A stretch of 64,000 nucleotides of DNA, taken from positions 1 through 64,000 of the forward strand of contig JAAEPT010000036.1 in NCBI GenBank assembly GCA_024232295.1. The letters run 5' to 3'. Both the position numbers and the translations under genes were made by a program. The notes beneath the pieces were generated by a model that was given only the letters and a program-made list of their open reading frames with translations, made no database searches and was not told where the DNA came from. The DNA comes from Cytophagales bacterium (GTDB lineage Bacteria; Bacteroidota; Bacteroidia; Cytophagales; JAAEPT01). Shown piece by piece: positions 40,374-50,240 of this stretch; the stretch's first letter is position 1, and every line of letters starts with the position of its first letter.

Positions 40374-41474
40374 ATGAAATACACTTCTCGTCCGATTGCT
40401 TATTTAGTTTTAGAAGATGGCTCAGTATTCCAAGGGTATGCCATTGGAAAAAAGGGAACAACTACTGGGGAAATCTGTTTTAATACTGGTATGACTGGTT
40501 ACCAAGAGATTTACACAGATCCTTCATATCATGGGCAAATTATCGTAAACACTACATCTCATATTGGTAATTATGGGGTTTTAAGTAAAGAACAAGAATC
40601 TAATTCTGTAAAGTTTAATGGTTTAGTTTGTAAAACTTACTCTCAAGTTGCATCACGTCATCAGGCTGATGATACACTTGATAACTACTTTATAGAATCT
40701 GATATTGTTGGTATCAGTGATGTTGATACTCGTCAAATCGTTCGTCATATTCGTGACAAAGGAGCAATGAATGCTATTATTTCTTCTGAAATCTTAGATA
40801 TAGAAGAGCTTAAAAAGAAGGTAGCAGAAGTTCCATCAATGAGTGGTTTAGAACTAGCTAGTAAGGTTTCTACAAAAGAAACATACTTCTTAGGTGATGA
40901 AAATGCAAAATATAAGGTTGCTGTTTTAGACTTAGGTGTGAAACAAAATATCTTAAATAATATTGTTGAGCGTGATTGTTATTGTAAGGTTTTTCCTTCT
41001 ACAACTTCATATGAAGAAATGAAATCTTGGAATCCTGATGGATTCTTTATTTCTAATGGACCTGGAGATCCCTCTGCTACAACATATGCTATTGATGTGG
41101 TGAAAGAAATATTAAATGATGACCAACCATTATTTGGAATTTGTTTAGGTCATCAAATCATTGCATTAGCAAATGGTATTTCTACATATAAAATGCACAA
41201 TGGTCACAGAGGATTAAATCACCCTGTGAAAAATCTAGAAACGGGATTATCTGAAATTACTTCCCAAAACCACGGTTTTGCGATCAGTAAAGAAGATGTT
41301 GAAAACAATGAAAATTTAGAAATCACACATATTAACTTAAATGATGGTACTGTTGAAGGTATCAAAATTAAAGGGAAGAAAGCGTTTTCTGTTCAACATC
41401 ACCCAGAGGCTGCCCCTGGACCGCATGATTCACAATACTTGTTCAACAAGTTTGTTGAGTTATTAGCTAAATAA
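40374..41474 (+). CDS. carA: Carbamoyl-phosphate synthase small subunit
   Basis: This subunit releases ammonia from glutamine for carbamoyl phosphate used in pyrimidine and arginine synthesis. Two TTG codons precede it in frame, but ATG 40374 gives the usual MKYTSRPIAYLVLEDGSVF. The N-terminal domain has TGEICFNTGMTGYQEIYTDP and the amidotransferase domain has FGICLGHQIIALA with the nucleophile Cys and VQHHPEAAPGPHDS with His and Glu. The product has 366 residues. carB is not in this window, so the subunits are not in one operon here. Confidence 0.97.
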   Translation: MKYTSRPIAYLVLEDGSVFQGYAIGKKGTTTGEICFNTGMTGYQEIYTDPSYHGQIIVNTTSHIGNYGVLSKEQESNSVKFNGLVCKTYSQVASRHQADDTLDNYFIESDIVGISDVDTRQIVRHIRDKGAMNAIISSEILDIEELKKKVAEVPSMSGLELASKVSTKETYFLGDENAKYKVAVLDLGVKQNILNNIVERDCYCKVFPSTTSYEEMKSWNPDGFFISNGPGDPSATTYAIDVVKEILNDDQPLFGICLGHQIIALANGISTYKMHNGHRGLNHPVKNLETGLSEITSQNHGFAISKEDVENNENLEITHINLNDGTVEGIKIKGKKAFSVQHHPEAAPGPHDSQYLFNKFVELLAK

Positions 41475-41501
41475 TTTTAACTTAATTTTCTAATATTTTA
41501 A

Positions 41502-42785
<1,284 letters not shown>

Positions 42786-42810
42786 TTCTTAGTTTTGAGG
42801 ATTTTGAAAG

Positions 42811-42841
42811 AACTCAGTCAAAAAATTGACTGAGTTTTTTT
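42811..42841 (+). terminator. Terminator after eno
   Basis: Arms 42811-42821 and 42826-42836 form a perfect 11 bp stem around AAAA, followed by a T run. It separates eno from the septum protein gene. Confidence 0.92.
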
Positions 42842-42869
42842 ATATTTATCAATCTAAAATGAGCAGAAA

Positions 42870-43214
42870 ATGAAAGAGAAAATAATAGAAATTTGGGGTG
42901 TGATAGATGCATATATTCCTTCCTTTTTAAGGAATCCCTATATTTCTATTTCATTGCTATTTGTGTTTTGGACTTTGTTTTTTGACTCAAATAATCTTTT
43001 TACTTACTTGGAAGAACGAGATAAGAAACAAGACCTTCAGGCTCAAAAACGTTTTTATGAAGAGAAGATAAAAACAGTTCGAGAAGAAATGGAAAGTCTT
43101 GAAAATGATAAACGATTATTAGAGAAATTTGCTAGAGAACGTTATTATTTCCAAAAGACAGGAGAAGATGTTTTTGTCTTGGTAGAAGAAGGTGAGTCTA
43201 CACCTGCTGAATAA
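42870..43214 (+). CDS. Septum formation initiator family protein (FtsB/DivIC-like)
   Basis: The 114-residue product has a short cytoplasmic start, one membrane helix (about 26-40, ISISLLFVFWTLFF), a long coiled coil (about 50-92) and a region ending ARERYYFQKTGEDVFVLVEE, which matches the FtsB/DivIC family. These proteins form a complex with FtsL and FtsQ and activate septal peptidoglycan synthesis. It follows eno, a common placing for ftsB in several phyla. Its last 17 bp overlap the end of the convergent Ppx/GppA gene. Confidence 0.87.
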   Translation: MKEKIIEIWGVIDAYIPSFLRNPYISISLLFVFWTLFFDSNNLFTYLEERDKKQDLQAQKRFYEEKIKTVREEMESLENDKRLLEKFARERYYFQKTGEDVFVLVEEGESTPAE

Positions 43215-44118
43215 ATTCAGCAACAACTCCTTCTTTTAAAGCACAATCTGTACAGATTATTTTTTCGATTTTTTGTTGTTCTACAATGTGTTGAACAAGA
43301 ATAGAAGCAACTACTATCATTTTTGCCCTTAGACCAATCATGCCTTTGATTTCTTTGCGTTCTTCTTCATTTTTAGAAATAATATCTTTGGTTATTTCCC
43401 AAAAATCATTCATTGGTAATTCAACCTTGTTTCGTGATAATGAAATGATATTGTGTTTGTTGATATAGATGTCATAAAATGTGTCAAATGCTCCTGAAGC
43501 TCCTATAAGTGTTTGTGTAGTATACTTTTGTAAGGCATTGTTTAATTCTTCTAGTTCGATACTAACATATGTTTGTAGTTGTTGTATATTTTCTAGAGAA
43601 ATAGGTTCTTGTTGATGAAATTTTTCCATTAACCTATGTCCTCCAACTTCAAAGCTATTTTTCCATAATATTCCTGAATTGTTGCAAATAATAAACTCTA
43701 CACTACCCCCTCCAATATCCATAATTAAATGGTTTTCTGAAGAAACTTCACAACCTAAACTCACACCTTTATAAATCAATTCAGCTTCTTTTTTTCCATC
43801 TATCACATCAATGTGAATGTTTGTAAGTTGAGCTACTTGTTTAATAAAGTAATGTGCATTTTTTGCATGTCTTAAAATACTTGTTCCAATAGCTTTTACA
43901 TCTGTTACTTGATGTTTACTAAGAATTGAATGAAAATACTCTAATGTATCTAAGCCTTTGTTGATTGAATTATTTTGTAGGGTTAAATCTTTCATTGCTC
44001 CTTTTCCCAATCCTACAGCCACCTTTTCATAATATAAAGTGGTGTATTTTTGCCCTGTAATTTCAACAATTAACAAATGAAATGTATTTGTTCCTAAGTC
44101 AATGATTCCTTTTCTCAT
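43198..44118 (-). CDS. Ppx/GppA-type exopolyphosphatase
   Basis: This family hydrolyses polyphosphate or pppGpp. The 306-residue product has the actin-like ATPase-fold motifs IDLGTNTFHLLIVEI, GTSILRHAKNA, MDIGGGSVEFIICN and GASGAFDT, and covers only the catalytic domain, without the C-terminal HD domain of longer enzymes. Whether polyphosphate or pppGpp is the main substrate cannot be told. It converges on and overlaps the FtsB-like gene by 17 bp and is divergent from the M42 peptidase gene. Confidence 0.92.
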   Translation of the reverse strand: MRKGIIDLGTNTFHLLIVEITGQKYTTLYYEKVAVGLGKGAMKDLTLQNNSINKGLDTLEYFHSILSKHQVTDVKAIGTSILRHAKNAHYFIKQVAQLTNIHIDVIDGKKEAELIYKGVSLGCEVSSENHLIMDIGGGSVEFIICNNSGILWKNSFEVGGHRLMEKFHQQEPISLENIQQLQTYVSIELEELNNALQKYTTQTLIGASGAFDTFYDIYINKHNIISLSRNKVELPMNDFWEITKDIISKNEEERKEIKGMIGLRAKMIVVASILVQHIVEQQKIEKIICTDCALKEGVVAEFIQQV

Positions 44119-44180
44119 AATATTCTTTATTCCTTTTGCTAAATTTACTACCTTATTATTAGTTTAAACAAGGGAAAGAT

Positions 44181-45257
44181 ATGAGAAAAGAGAGTAAAAA
44201 GTTTTTAAAGACCTATTTGAATAATGCTGCTCCTACTGGATTCGAGACAGAAGGACAAAAAATATGGTTAGATTATATTCGTTCTTATGTAGATGAAACT
44301 TTTACAGATGTATATGGTACTGCTGTTGGAGTTATTAATCCAAAAGCTGAATATAAGGTAGTAATTGAGGCTCATGCTGATGAAATTTCATGGTTTGTGA
44401 ATTATATTTCTGCTGATGGTTATATTTATGTAATTAGAAATGGTGGTTCTGATCATCAAATTGCTCCTTCTATGCGTGTAAATATTCATACTAAAAAGAA
44501 GGTAGTAAAGGGTGTATTTGGTTGGCCTGCAATTCATGTACGTCATGGAGCCAAAGAACAAGCTCCTTCTTTGAAAAATATCTTTGTAGATGTTGGTGCA
44601 GAGTCAAAGGAAGAGATTGAAAAAATGGGAGTAAGAGTAGGAGATGTAATTACTTTTGATGAAGAGTTTATGACAATGAATAATCGTTATTATGTGGGTA
44701 GAGCTTTGGATAATCGTATTGGTGGATTTATGATTGCTGAAGTTGCTCGTTTATTGAAAGAACATAAGAATAAGCTTCCTTTTGGTTTATACATAGTAAA
44801 TGCTGTTCAAGAAGAAATTGGTTTGCGTGGTGCTGAAATGATTGCAAATACAATCAAGCCTAATGTAGCAATTGTAACAGATGTTTGTCATGACACACAA
44901 TCTCCAATGTATAATAAAAGAGAACAAGGTGATTTGACTGCTGGAAAAGGACCTGTATTAACATTTGGACCTGCTGTACAAAACAATTTATTACAGATGA
45001 TTTTTGATGTGGCTGATGATAAGAAAATACCTGTACAAAGAGCTGCTACTTCTCGTTCTACTGGTACAGATACAGATGCTTTTGCTTATTCTAATGGTGG
45101 AGTTGCTTCTGCATTAATTTCTTTGCCTCTAAAGTATATGCACACAACTGTAGAGACTGCTCATAAAGAAGATGTTGATAATGTAATTCAATTAATTTAT
45201 GAATTCTTGGTACAGTTAAAATCTGGACATGATTTTCGCTTTTTACCTCAAGGGTAA
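44181..45257 (+). CDS. M42-family metallopeptidase
   Basis: M42 enzymes are large cytosolic aminopeptidases that act on peptides. The 358-residue product has the two-metal site in order: EAHADEISWFV (His), ALDNRIGGFMIAEV (bridging Asp), VQEEIGLRGAEM (catalytic and ligand Glu), VTDVCHD (Asp) and KYMHTTVETAH (His near the end). The insert between 60 and 170 forms the usual second domain. Some relatives are annotated as endoglucanases, but the peptidase assignment is better supported. Confidence 0.93.
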   Translation: MRKESKKFLKTYLNNAAPTGFETEGQKIWLDYIRSYVDETFTDVYGTAVGVINPKAEYKVVIEAHADEISWFVNYISADGYIYVIRNGGSDHQIAPSMRVNIHTKKKVVKGVFGWPAIHVRHGAKEQAPSLKNIFVDVGAESKEEIEKMGVRVGDVITFDEEFMTMNNRYYVGRALDNRIGGFMIAEVARLLKEHKNKLPFGLYIVNAVQEEIGLRGAEMIANTIKPNVAIVTDVCHDTQSPMYNKREQGDLTAGKGPVLTFGPAVQNNLLQMIFDVADDKKIPVQRAATSRSTGTDTDAFAYSNGGVASALISLPLKYMHTTVETAHKEDVDNVIQLIYEFLVQLKSGHDFRFLPQG

Positions 45258-45280
45258 TTTTGAAAAGATAAAAAATAGAG

Positions 45281-45311
45281 AAGGGATAGCTAAAAATGGC
45301 TATCCTTTTTT
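45281..45311 (+). terminator. Terminator after the M42 peptidase gene
   Basis: AAGGGATAGC at 45281-45290 pairs with GCTATCCTTT (45299-45308) with one wobble, followed by T. It lies between two convergent genes and its A-rich left side may allow weaker function on the other strand. Confidence 0.8.
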
Positions 45312-45314
45312 GTT

Positions 45315-45809
45315 TTAGAGTTGTTGGATGAGTTTTCTTGCTTGACTTTGTATTCCTGTTGATAGAGATTCAATGTATTCTTCTTGAGTAAGGTGCTTAA
45401 TGTCTTTTGTAAGCTCAGGATATTTTTTGATAATGTGAATGATGTGTTGAAGTGCAGTAATTCTCACAGAAGGAGATTTTTTAATGTTTTGCCAAAGGTC
45501 AAGACAAGTGTCAAAGAGAATTCCCTCTTGGTCTTCATTAATTTCTACTTTCAAAAGTAATTTTAGAATTTCTCTTTGATATCCATCTTTTGGATTTTCT
45601 AAGGTATCAATAAACTGTTGAATATTTTGAGGAGAAATTCGGTTTTCTTTTTTTGAACTAATGAGATTCAGCAACCAAGTTGCTCTCCAAGTAAGACGTT
45701 TGTCCAAAGAAAGAGCAATATCAACAAGTGTTGAGTAATCTTGAGGATTTTCCTCAATGTAGGAGAGTAATTCTTCTTTTCTTCCTTTGTTGAGAATATT
45801 TGATAACAT
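45315..45809 (-). CDS. Small HEAT-like helical repeat protein
   Basis: No specific family is recognised. The 164-residue product is nearly all helical, with short repeated units such as TWRATWLLNLI, YQREILKLLLKV and PSVRITALQHIIHIIKKYP that resemble HEAT or armadillo repeats, suggesting a protein-binding role. An upstream TTG at 45815 is possible, but ATG 45809 is preferred. It lies downstream of rimO on the same strand, separated by a hairpin terminator. Confidence 0.75.
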   Translation of the reverse strand: MLSNILNKGRKEELLSYIEENPQDYSTLVDIALSLDKRLTWRATWLLNLISSKKENRISPQNIQQFIDTLENPKDGYQREILKLLLKVEINEDQEGILFDTCLDLWQNIKKSPSVRITALQHIIHIIKKYPELTKDIKHLTQEEYIESLSTGIQSQARKLIQQL

Positions 45810-45835
45810 GTTCAAATGAAAAATTATGAACTAAA

Positions 45836-45869
45836 AGTAAAAAAGCACAAGTCCTAAAACCTGTGCTTT
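45836..45869 (-). terminator. Terminator after rimO
   Basis: On the minus strand an 8 bp stem (45862-45869 with 45842-45849) is followed by TTTTTTACTTTT. It lies between rimO and the HEAT-like gene. Confidence 0.75.
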
Positions 45870-45878
45870 GTAATTATG

Positions 45879-47192
45879 TTATTGAGCAACTTCACCATAA
45901 AGGTCAAAATCAGTTGCATCTACAATTTTTATGTTGCAAAAATCACCTACTGATAAATAAGTTTTCTTTGCATCAATTAATACTTCATTATCTACTTCTG
46001 GAGAATCGAATTCTGTTCTTCCTATGAAATAACCACCTTCTTTTCTGTCAATCAATACACGGTAAGTATTTCCAATGTATTTTAGATTGTTTTCAAAGGC
46101 AATTTCTTGTTGAATTCCCATAATGATGTTTACACGTTCTTCTTTTACATCTTCTGGAACATCATCTTCCATTGTATAAGAATGAGTGTTTTCTTCATGA
46201 GAGTAAGTAAAGACTCCCAATCTATCAAATCGCATATCTCTTACAAATTGACAAAGTTCTTCAAAGTCTTCCTCAGTTTCTCCCGGGTGTCCTACAATCA
46301 AAGTAGTACGGATTGCAATATTTGGAACTTTCTCACGAATATCATGAACAAGTTGTTCAGTCTTTTCACGTGTAATCCCTCTACGCATTAATTTAAGGAT
46401 TTTGTTGGCTCCATGTTGAAGAGGAATATCCAAATAATTACAGATATTGTCTCTTTCTGCCATTACCTCCAATACGTCCATTGGAAAGCCAGAAGGATAA
46501 GCATAATGCAAACGAATCCATTCTAAGCCTTTGATATCAGATAATTCTCTAAGTAATTTTGCTAATGCCCTTTCTTTGTACAAATCAATACCATAGTATG
46601 TCAATTCTTGAGCAATCAAAATAATTTCTTTTGTTCCTCTTTTTACCAAAGATTCAGTTTCTTTCACTAACTCTTCGATAGGGCGAGAAACATGTTTTCC
46701 TCTCATTAATGGAATAGCACAAAAAGAACAAGGTCTATCACAACCTTCTGCTATTTTGAGATAAGAAAAGTGTTGAGCTGTTGTTGTAATTCTTTCTCCT
46801 ACCAATTCATGTTTGTAATCAATGTCAAACTTTTTGAGGAGTAGGGGAAGCTCTAATGTTCCAAAGTAGGCATCTACTTGAGGAATTTCTTCTTCTAATG
46901 AATCTTTGTAACGCTGAGAAAGACAGCCTGTAACATATAGCTTTTCAATTTCTCCATTATCTTTTGCTTCAGCATACTGCAAAATAGTATCAATTGATTC
47001 TTGTTTTGCATTCTCAATAAATCCACAAGTATTTACAATGACAATATTAGAGTCATCTACTTCTGATTCATGGTCTACATCTATTTCATTACTTTTAAGT
47101 TGTGTAATTAAGTTTTCGGAATCAACGATATTTTTTGAGCAACCAAGTGTTACTACATTTACTTTATCTTTTTTGAGAGCTTTCGTTTTCAT
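45879..47192 (-). CDS. rimO: Ribosomal protein S12 methylthiotransferase RimO
   Basis: RimO is a radical SAM enzyme that adds a methylthio group to an aspartate of S12. The frame extends 17 codons upstream, but that stretch holds the ftsY terminator, so the ATG at 47192 (MKTKALKKDKVNVVTLGCSK) is chosen, giving 437 residues. The N-terminal domain has cysteines in GCSKN, NTCGFIENAK and VTGCLSQRY; the radical SAM motif is CDRPCSFC; a TRAM domain ends the protein. The S12 gene in this window keeps the target sequence. It could be MiaB instead, but the S12-type motif pattern and length favour RimO. Confidence 0.95.
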   Translation of the reverse strand: MKTKALKKDKVNVVTLGCSKNIVDSENLITQLKSNEIDVDHESEVDDSNIVIVNTCGFIENAKQESIDTILQYAEAKDNGEIEKLYVTGCLSQRYKDSLEEEIPQVDAYFGTLELPLLLKKFDIDYKHELVGERITTTAQHFSYLKIAEGCDRPCSFCAIPLMRGKHVSRPIEELVKETESLVKRGTKEIILIAQELTYYGIDLYKERALAKLLRELSDIKGLEWIRLHYAYPSGFPMDVLEVMAERDNICNYLDIPLQHGANKILKLMRRGITREKTEQLVHDIREKVPNIAIRTTLIVGHPGETEEDFEELCQFVRDMRFDRLGVFTYSHEENTHSYTMEDDVPEDVKEERVNIIMGIQQEIAFENNLKYIGNTYRVLIDRKEGGYFIGRTEFDSPEVDNEVLIDAKKTYLSVGDFCNIKIVDATDFDLYGEVAQ

Positions 47193-47227
47193 AAATGAGG
47201 GTAATTGATTGGGCTTGGATTTATGTA

Positions 47228-47263
47228 GAAGAAAAAGGGACACAGTGAAAACTGCATCCCTTT
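47228..47263 (-). terminator. Terminator after ftsY
   Basis: On the minus strand arms 47251-47263 and 47234-47246 form a 13 bp stem with two wobbles and a 4 nt loop, followed by TTTTTCTT. It lies in the gap between ftsY and rimO. Confidence 0.82.
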
Positions 47264-47277
47264 CTTGTTTGAATATT

Positions 47278-48258
47278 TTAGTTCATTTGTTGGAAGAGTG
47301 AATCCACAAATTCTGTTTTGTCAAATACCTGTAAATCATCTATACCTTCTCCTACACCTATATATTTTACAGGAATTTGAAGTTGGTCAGAGATTCCTAG
47401 TACTACACCACCTTTGGCAGTACCATCTAATTTTGTAATTGCTAATGAACTTACATCTGTTGCATTAGAAAATTCTTTTGCCTGAATAAAGGCATTTTGT
47501 CCTGTACTTCCATCCAATACAAGCATCACTTCATGAGGGGCTTCAGGAACATGTTTTTGGATGGCTTTCTTGATTCCAGTTAATTCTTTCATCAAGTTTA
47601 GCTTGTTGTGCAATCTTCCTGCTGTATCAATAATTACAATATCAGCATCTAGCTCAATACCTTGTTTAACGGCATCATAAGCAACAGCACTAGGAGCAGT
47701 ATTCATTCCATGTTCAATAACAGGAACATCATTTCTTTCTCCCCAAATTTTTAATTGGTCTACTGCAGCTGCACGAAATGTATCAGCAGCACCTAGTACT
47801 ACCTTTTTTCCTGCTGCCTTAAATTGAGAGGCAAGTTTACCAATTGTAGTTGTTTTTCCTACACCATTTACACCAACTACAAGAAGAACATAAGGCATAT
47901 CAAGTTTTGGTAATTCAAACTTGCTTAAGTCTTGACTTGTATTTTCTTGTAACAATGAAGAAATTTCTTCTTTTAGGATTTGATTCAGCTCATTTTCCCC
48001 AAAGTATTTATCATTAGCTACTCGCTTCTCTATACGATCAATAATTTTAAGGGTAGTATCGATGCCTACATCAGAAGTAATTAATGCTTCTTCAAGGTTG
48101 TCCAAAACCTCCTCATCAACCTTAGATTTACCTGCAAGTGCTTTTCCTATTTTGGAAAAAAAGCTTTTGCTTGTTTTTTCGAGTCCTTGGTTAAGTACCT
48201 CTTTTTCTTGCTCTTTTTTCTCTTTAGATTTTTTAGAGAATAGATTAAATAATGGCAT
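47278..48258 (-). CDS. ftsY: Signal recognition particle receptor FtsY
   Basis: FtsY docks ribosome-SRP complexes at the membrane. ATG 48258 (MPLFNLFSKKSKEKKEQEKE) is preferred to the in-frame codon at 48285, giving 326 residues. After a short charged N-terminus there is the NG domain: helical N part, P-loop GVNGVGKTTTIGKLA, DTFRAAAVDQL, DTAGRLHNK and TKLDGTAKGG. The acidic A domain is very short compared with E. coli. It lies between the rpmB-rpmG-DUF4295 unit and rimO on the same strand, each with its own terminator. Confidence 0.97.
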   Translation of the reverse strand: MPLFNLFSKKSKEKKEQEKEVLNQGLEKTSKSFFSKIGKALAGKSKVDEEVLDNLEEALITSDVGIDTTLKIIDRIEKRVANDKYFGENELNQILKEEISSLLQENTSQDLSKFELPKLDMPYVLLVVGVNGVGKTTTIGKLASQFKAAGKKVVLGAADTFRAAAVDQLKIWGERNDVPVIEHGMNTAPSAVAYDAVKQGIELDADIVIIDTAGRLHNKLNLMKELTGIKKAIQKHVPEAPHEVMLVLDGSTGQNAFIQAKEFSNATDVSSLAITKLDGTAKGGVVLGISDQLQIPVKYIGVGEGIDDLQVFDKTEFVDSLFQQMN

Positions 48259-48290
48259 AACTAAAGGGTTTTTTATGTGAATCAAAATAA

Positions 48291-48321
48291 CACAAAAAGT
48301 CCCTTAAGATAAAGGGACTTT
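48291..48321 (-). terminator. Terminator after rpmB-rpmG-DUF4295
   Basis: A perfect 10 bp stem (48296-48305 with 48312-48321) with a 6 nt loop is followed on the minus strand by TTTTTGTGTT. It ends the small ribosomal unit before ftsY. Confidence 0.85.
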
Positions 48322-48358
48322 GGTATTATGTATATATTACATCAATGTGTAATAAAAA

Positions 48359-48514
48359 TTATTTTTTTGCTAATGTTGCTTTAACATCGTCAGCAAGTAC
48401 CATTTCTTCTTTAAAAGTATAAGCACCTGTTTTTGGAGAACGAACAGCTCTGATTACTTTAGCGTAACCTTTAGCATCTTTTTTCTGTAATGTTGCTACG
48501 GTCTTCTTAGCCAT
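48359..48514 (-). CDS. DUF4295 family protein, probable ribosome-associated
   Basis: The frame from ATG 48514 to TAA 48359 encodes 51 residues starting MAKKTVATLQKKDAKGYAKV, then RAVRSPKTGAYTFKEEMV. It is a basic, compact protein of the DUF4295 family, which I know only from Bacteroidota and always next to rpmG and rpmB. A Bacteroidota-specific large-subunit protein called bL38 was described from the Flavobacterium johnsoniae ribosome; from memory this family is a likely match, but I could not check it. It begins just two bases after the rpmG stop. Confidence 0.88.
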   Translation of the reverse strand: MAKKTVATLQKKDAKGYAKVIRAVRSPKTGAYTFKEEMVLADDVKATLAKK

Positions 48515-48516
48515 GA

Positions 48517-48699
48517 CTATTTAATTTCTTTGTGAACAGTGTGTTTCTTTAAAATTGGGTTATACTTTTTAAGCTCGATACGCTCAGTAGTATTTTTTCT
48601 ATTCTTAGTAGTGATGTATCTTGAAGTACCCGGCATTCCGCTTTCTTTGTGCTCAGTACATTCCAAGATTACTTGTACTCTATTACCTTTCTTTGCCAT
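48517..48699 (-). CDS. rpmG: 50S ribosomal protein L33 (bL33), zinc-free form
   Basis: L33 lies near the E site. The 60-residue product has [20 protein letters not shown], then [20 protein letters not shown], and ends VHKEIK. Only one cysteine is present, so the zinc-binding CXXC pairs of the other form are absent. It is second in the rpmB-rpmG-DUF4295 unit. Confidence 0.97.
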   Translation of the reverse strand: MAKKGNRVQVILECTEHKESGMPGTSRYITTKNRKNTTERIELKKYNPILKKHTVHKEIK

Positions 48700-48731
48700 T
48701 TTCGGATTTTTTTAATTTTTTGTTTGATTGT

Positions 48732-48971
48732 TTAGTACAATACGTTTCCTTGCTCTTTTGCTTTTTTAAGCACTGCAGAAATACCATTTTTGTTGATAGT
48801 TCTTAATGCAGTAGTAGAAACTTTTAATGTAATCCACTTATCCTCTTCTGGGATATAAAATCTTTTCTTGTGCAAGTTAGGTAAGAATCTTCTCTTTGTT
48901 TTATTGTTTGCGTGAGAAACGTTATTACCTACTCTTGGACGTTTTCCTGTGATTTGACAAACTCTAGCCAT
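48732..48971 (-). CDS. rpmB: 50S ribosomal protein L28 (bL28)
   Basis: The 79-residue product has the family start [20 protein letters not shown] and [20 protein letters not shown], followed by [20 protein letters not shown]. One cysteine only, so it is a zinc-free form. It is the first gene of the unit with rpmG and DUF4295, behind a clear minus-7 element and a leader of about 90 nt with possible structure. Confidence 0.97.
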   Translation of the reverse strand: MARVCQITGKRPRVGNNVSHANNKTKRRFLPNLHKKRFYIPEEDKWITLKVSTTALRTINKNGISAVLKKAKEQGNVLY

Positions 48972-49066
48972 CGTATTTTTTTATTTATGTCTTCTTAATA
49001 TACTTATAACACTAAGACCAAACATTTTTTTGCTTAGCCAATGTTATAGCCTTCAGAATTAGCTTA

Positions 49067-49097
49067 CAAATGTAGATAATCTATTTTTAATTAAAAA
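49067..49097 (-). promoter_or_regulatory. Promoter of rpmB-rpmG-DUF4295
   Basis: Read on the minus strand there is TTTT (49094-49097), a 19 nt spacer and TACATTTG (49067-49074), an exact minus-7 match. The predicted leader, about 90 nt, contains an imperfect inverted repeat (ATAACA...CTAAG with CTTAGTGTTAT, roughly 49007-49047). Confidence 0.65.
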
Positions 49098-49262
49098 ACT
49101 TTATTTTCAATGTTTTTAGGATTCTATTGTTGATAAGTATCTCTTATTGTTTGGTTATTCACATTTTATTAATCATGTATTTTGAATGTGACGAATTAAG
49201 TTGAAAAATTTGGAAAGTTATGTGTTGATATTTATTTATGTGAAAAGCAAAAAATAGATAAA

Positions 49263-50234
49263 ATGTTAAGACGTCCTAGAAGAAATAGACAATCTGCCGC
49301 TATTCGTGGAATGGTAGAAGAAAACCAATTAACAGTGAATGATATGTTATTTCCTTTATTTTTGGTAGAAGGGAATAATCAAAAGATTGAAGTGCAGTCA
49401 ATGCCAAATATCTATCGTTATTCATTGGATAATTTACTGAAGGAAATTGATGGGTGTGTTTCTTTGGGCTTAAATTCTTTTGCTGTTTTTCCATGTTTGC
49501 CAGAAGACAAGAAAGATAAGTATGCAACTGAAGGAGCAAATAAAGAAGGTTTGTACATTAAAACACTAGAAAAAGTGAAGCAAGAGTTTCCTCAAATTGC
49601 TTTGATGACTGATGTGGCTATGGATCCTTACAGTTCTGATGGTCATGATGGATTAGTAGAAAATGGACAAATCTTGAATGATGAAACATTGGATATATTA
49701 GCAAATATGACCTTAGCTCAAGCTGAAGCAGGTGCTGATATTATTGGTCCTTCTGATATGATGGATGGTAGAGTAGGTTATTTGAGAAATAAGCTAGATG
49801 AACAAGGGTATATAAATACTTCTATCATGTCTTATACTGCAAAGTATGCTAGTGCTTATTATGGTCCTTTTCGTGATGCTTTGGATTCTGCACCTAAGTT
49901 TGGTGATAAGAAAACATATCAAATGAACCCAGCCAATAGTAAAGAAGCATTAATTGAAGCTCAATTAGATTTTGAAGAAGGTGCTGATTTTATGATGGTC
50001 AAACCAGCTTTGGCTTATATGGATATTATCAAATTGTTGAAAGATCATTATAATATTCCAATTGCTGCTTATAATGTGAGTGGTGAATATGCAATGGTAA
50101 AAGCAGGAGCAGAAAAAGGTTGGATAGATGGAGAAAAGGTAATGTTAGAAACTTTGCTAGGAATGAAGAGAGCAGGGGCTGATGTTATTTTAACTTACTT
50201 TGCCAAAGAAGTAGCTACTTTATTGAAGAAGTAA
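49263..50234 (+). CDS. hemB: Porphobilinogen synthase (delta-aminolevulinate dehydratase)
   Basis: The enzyme joins two 5-aminolevulinate molecules to porphobilinogen in heme synthesis. The 323-residue product has the family pattern VNDMLFPLFLVEG, SDMMDGRVGYLR, the active-site lysine in FMMVKPALAYMD, and YNVSGEYAM. At the metal-site position it reads DVAMDPYSSDGHDG, with Asp instead of the cysteines of zinc enzymes, so it is probably a magnesium-type enzyme. It starts a new plus-strand unit followed closely by the amidotransferase gene. Confidence 0.97.
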   Translation: MLRRPRRNRQSAAIRGMVEENQLTVNDMLFPLFLVEGNNQKIEVQSMPNIYRYSLDNLLKEIDGCVSLGLNSFAVFPCLPEDKKDKYATEGANKEGLYIKTLEKVKQEFPQIALMTDVAMDPYSSDGHDGLVENGQILNDETLDILANMTLAQAEAGADIIGPSDMMDGRVGYLRNKLDEQGYINTSIMSYTAKYASAYYGPFRDALDSAPKFGDKKTYQMNPANSKEALIEAQLDFEEGADFMMVKPALAYMDIIKLLKDHYNIPIAAYNVSGEYAMVKAGAEKGWIDGEKVMLETLLGMKRAGADVILTYFAKEVATLLKK

Positions 50235-50240
50235 TTGAAA

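Noticed and set aside
47193-47243. N-terminal extension of RimO
   Set aside because: The extension is coded by the ftsY terminator hairpin; the ATG at 47192 gives the standard family start.
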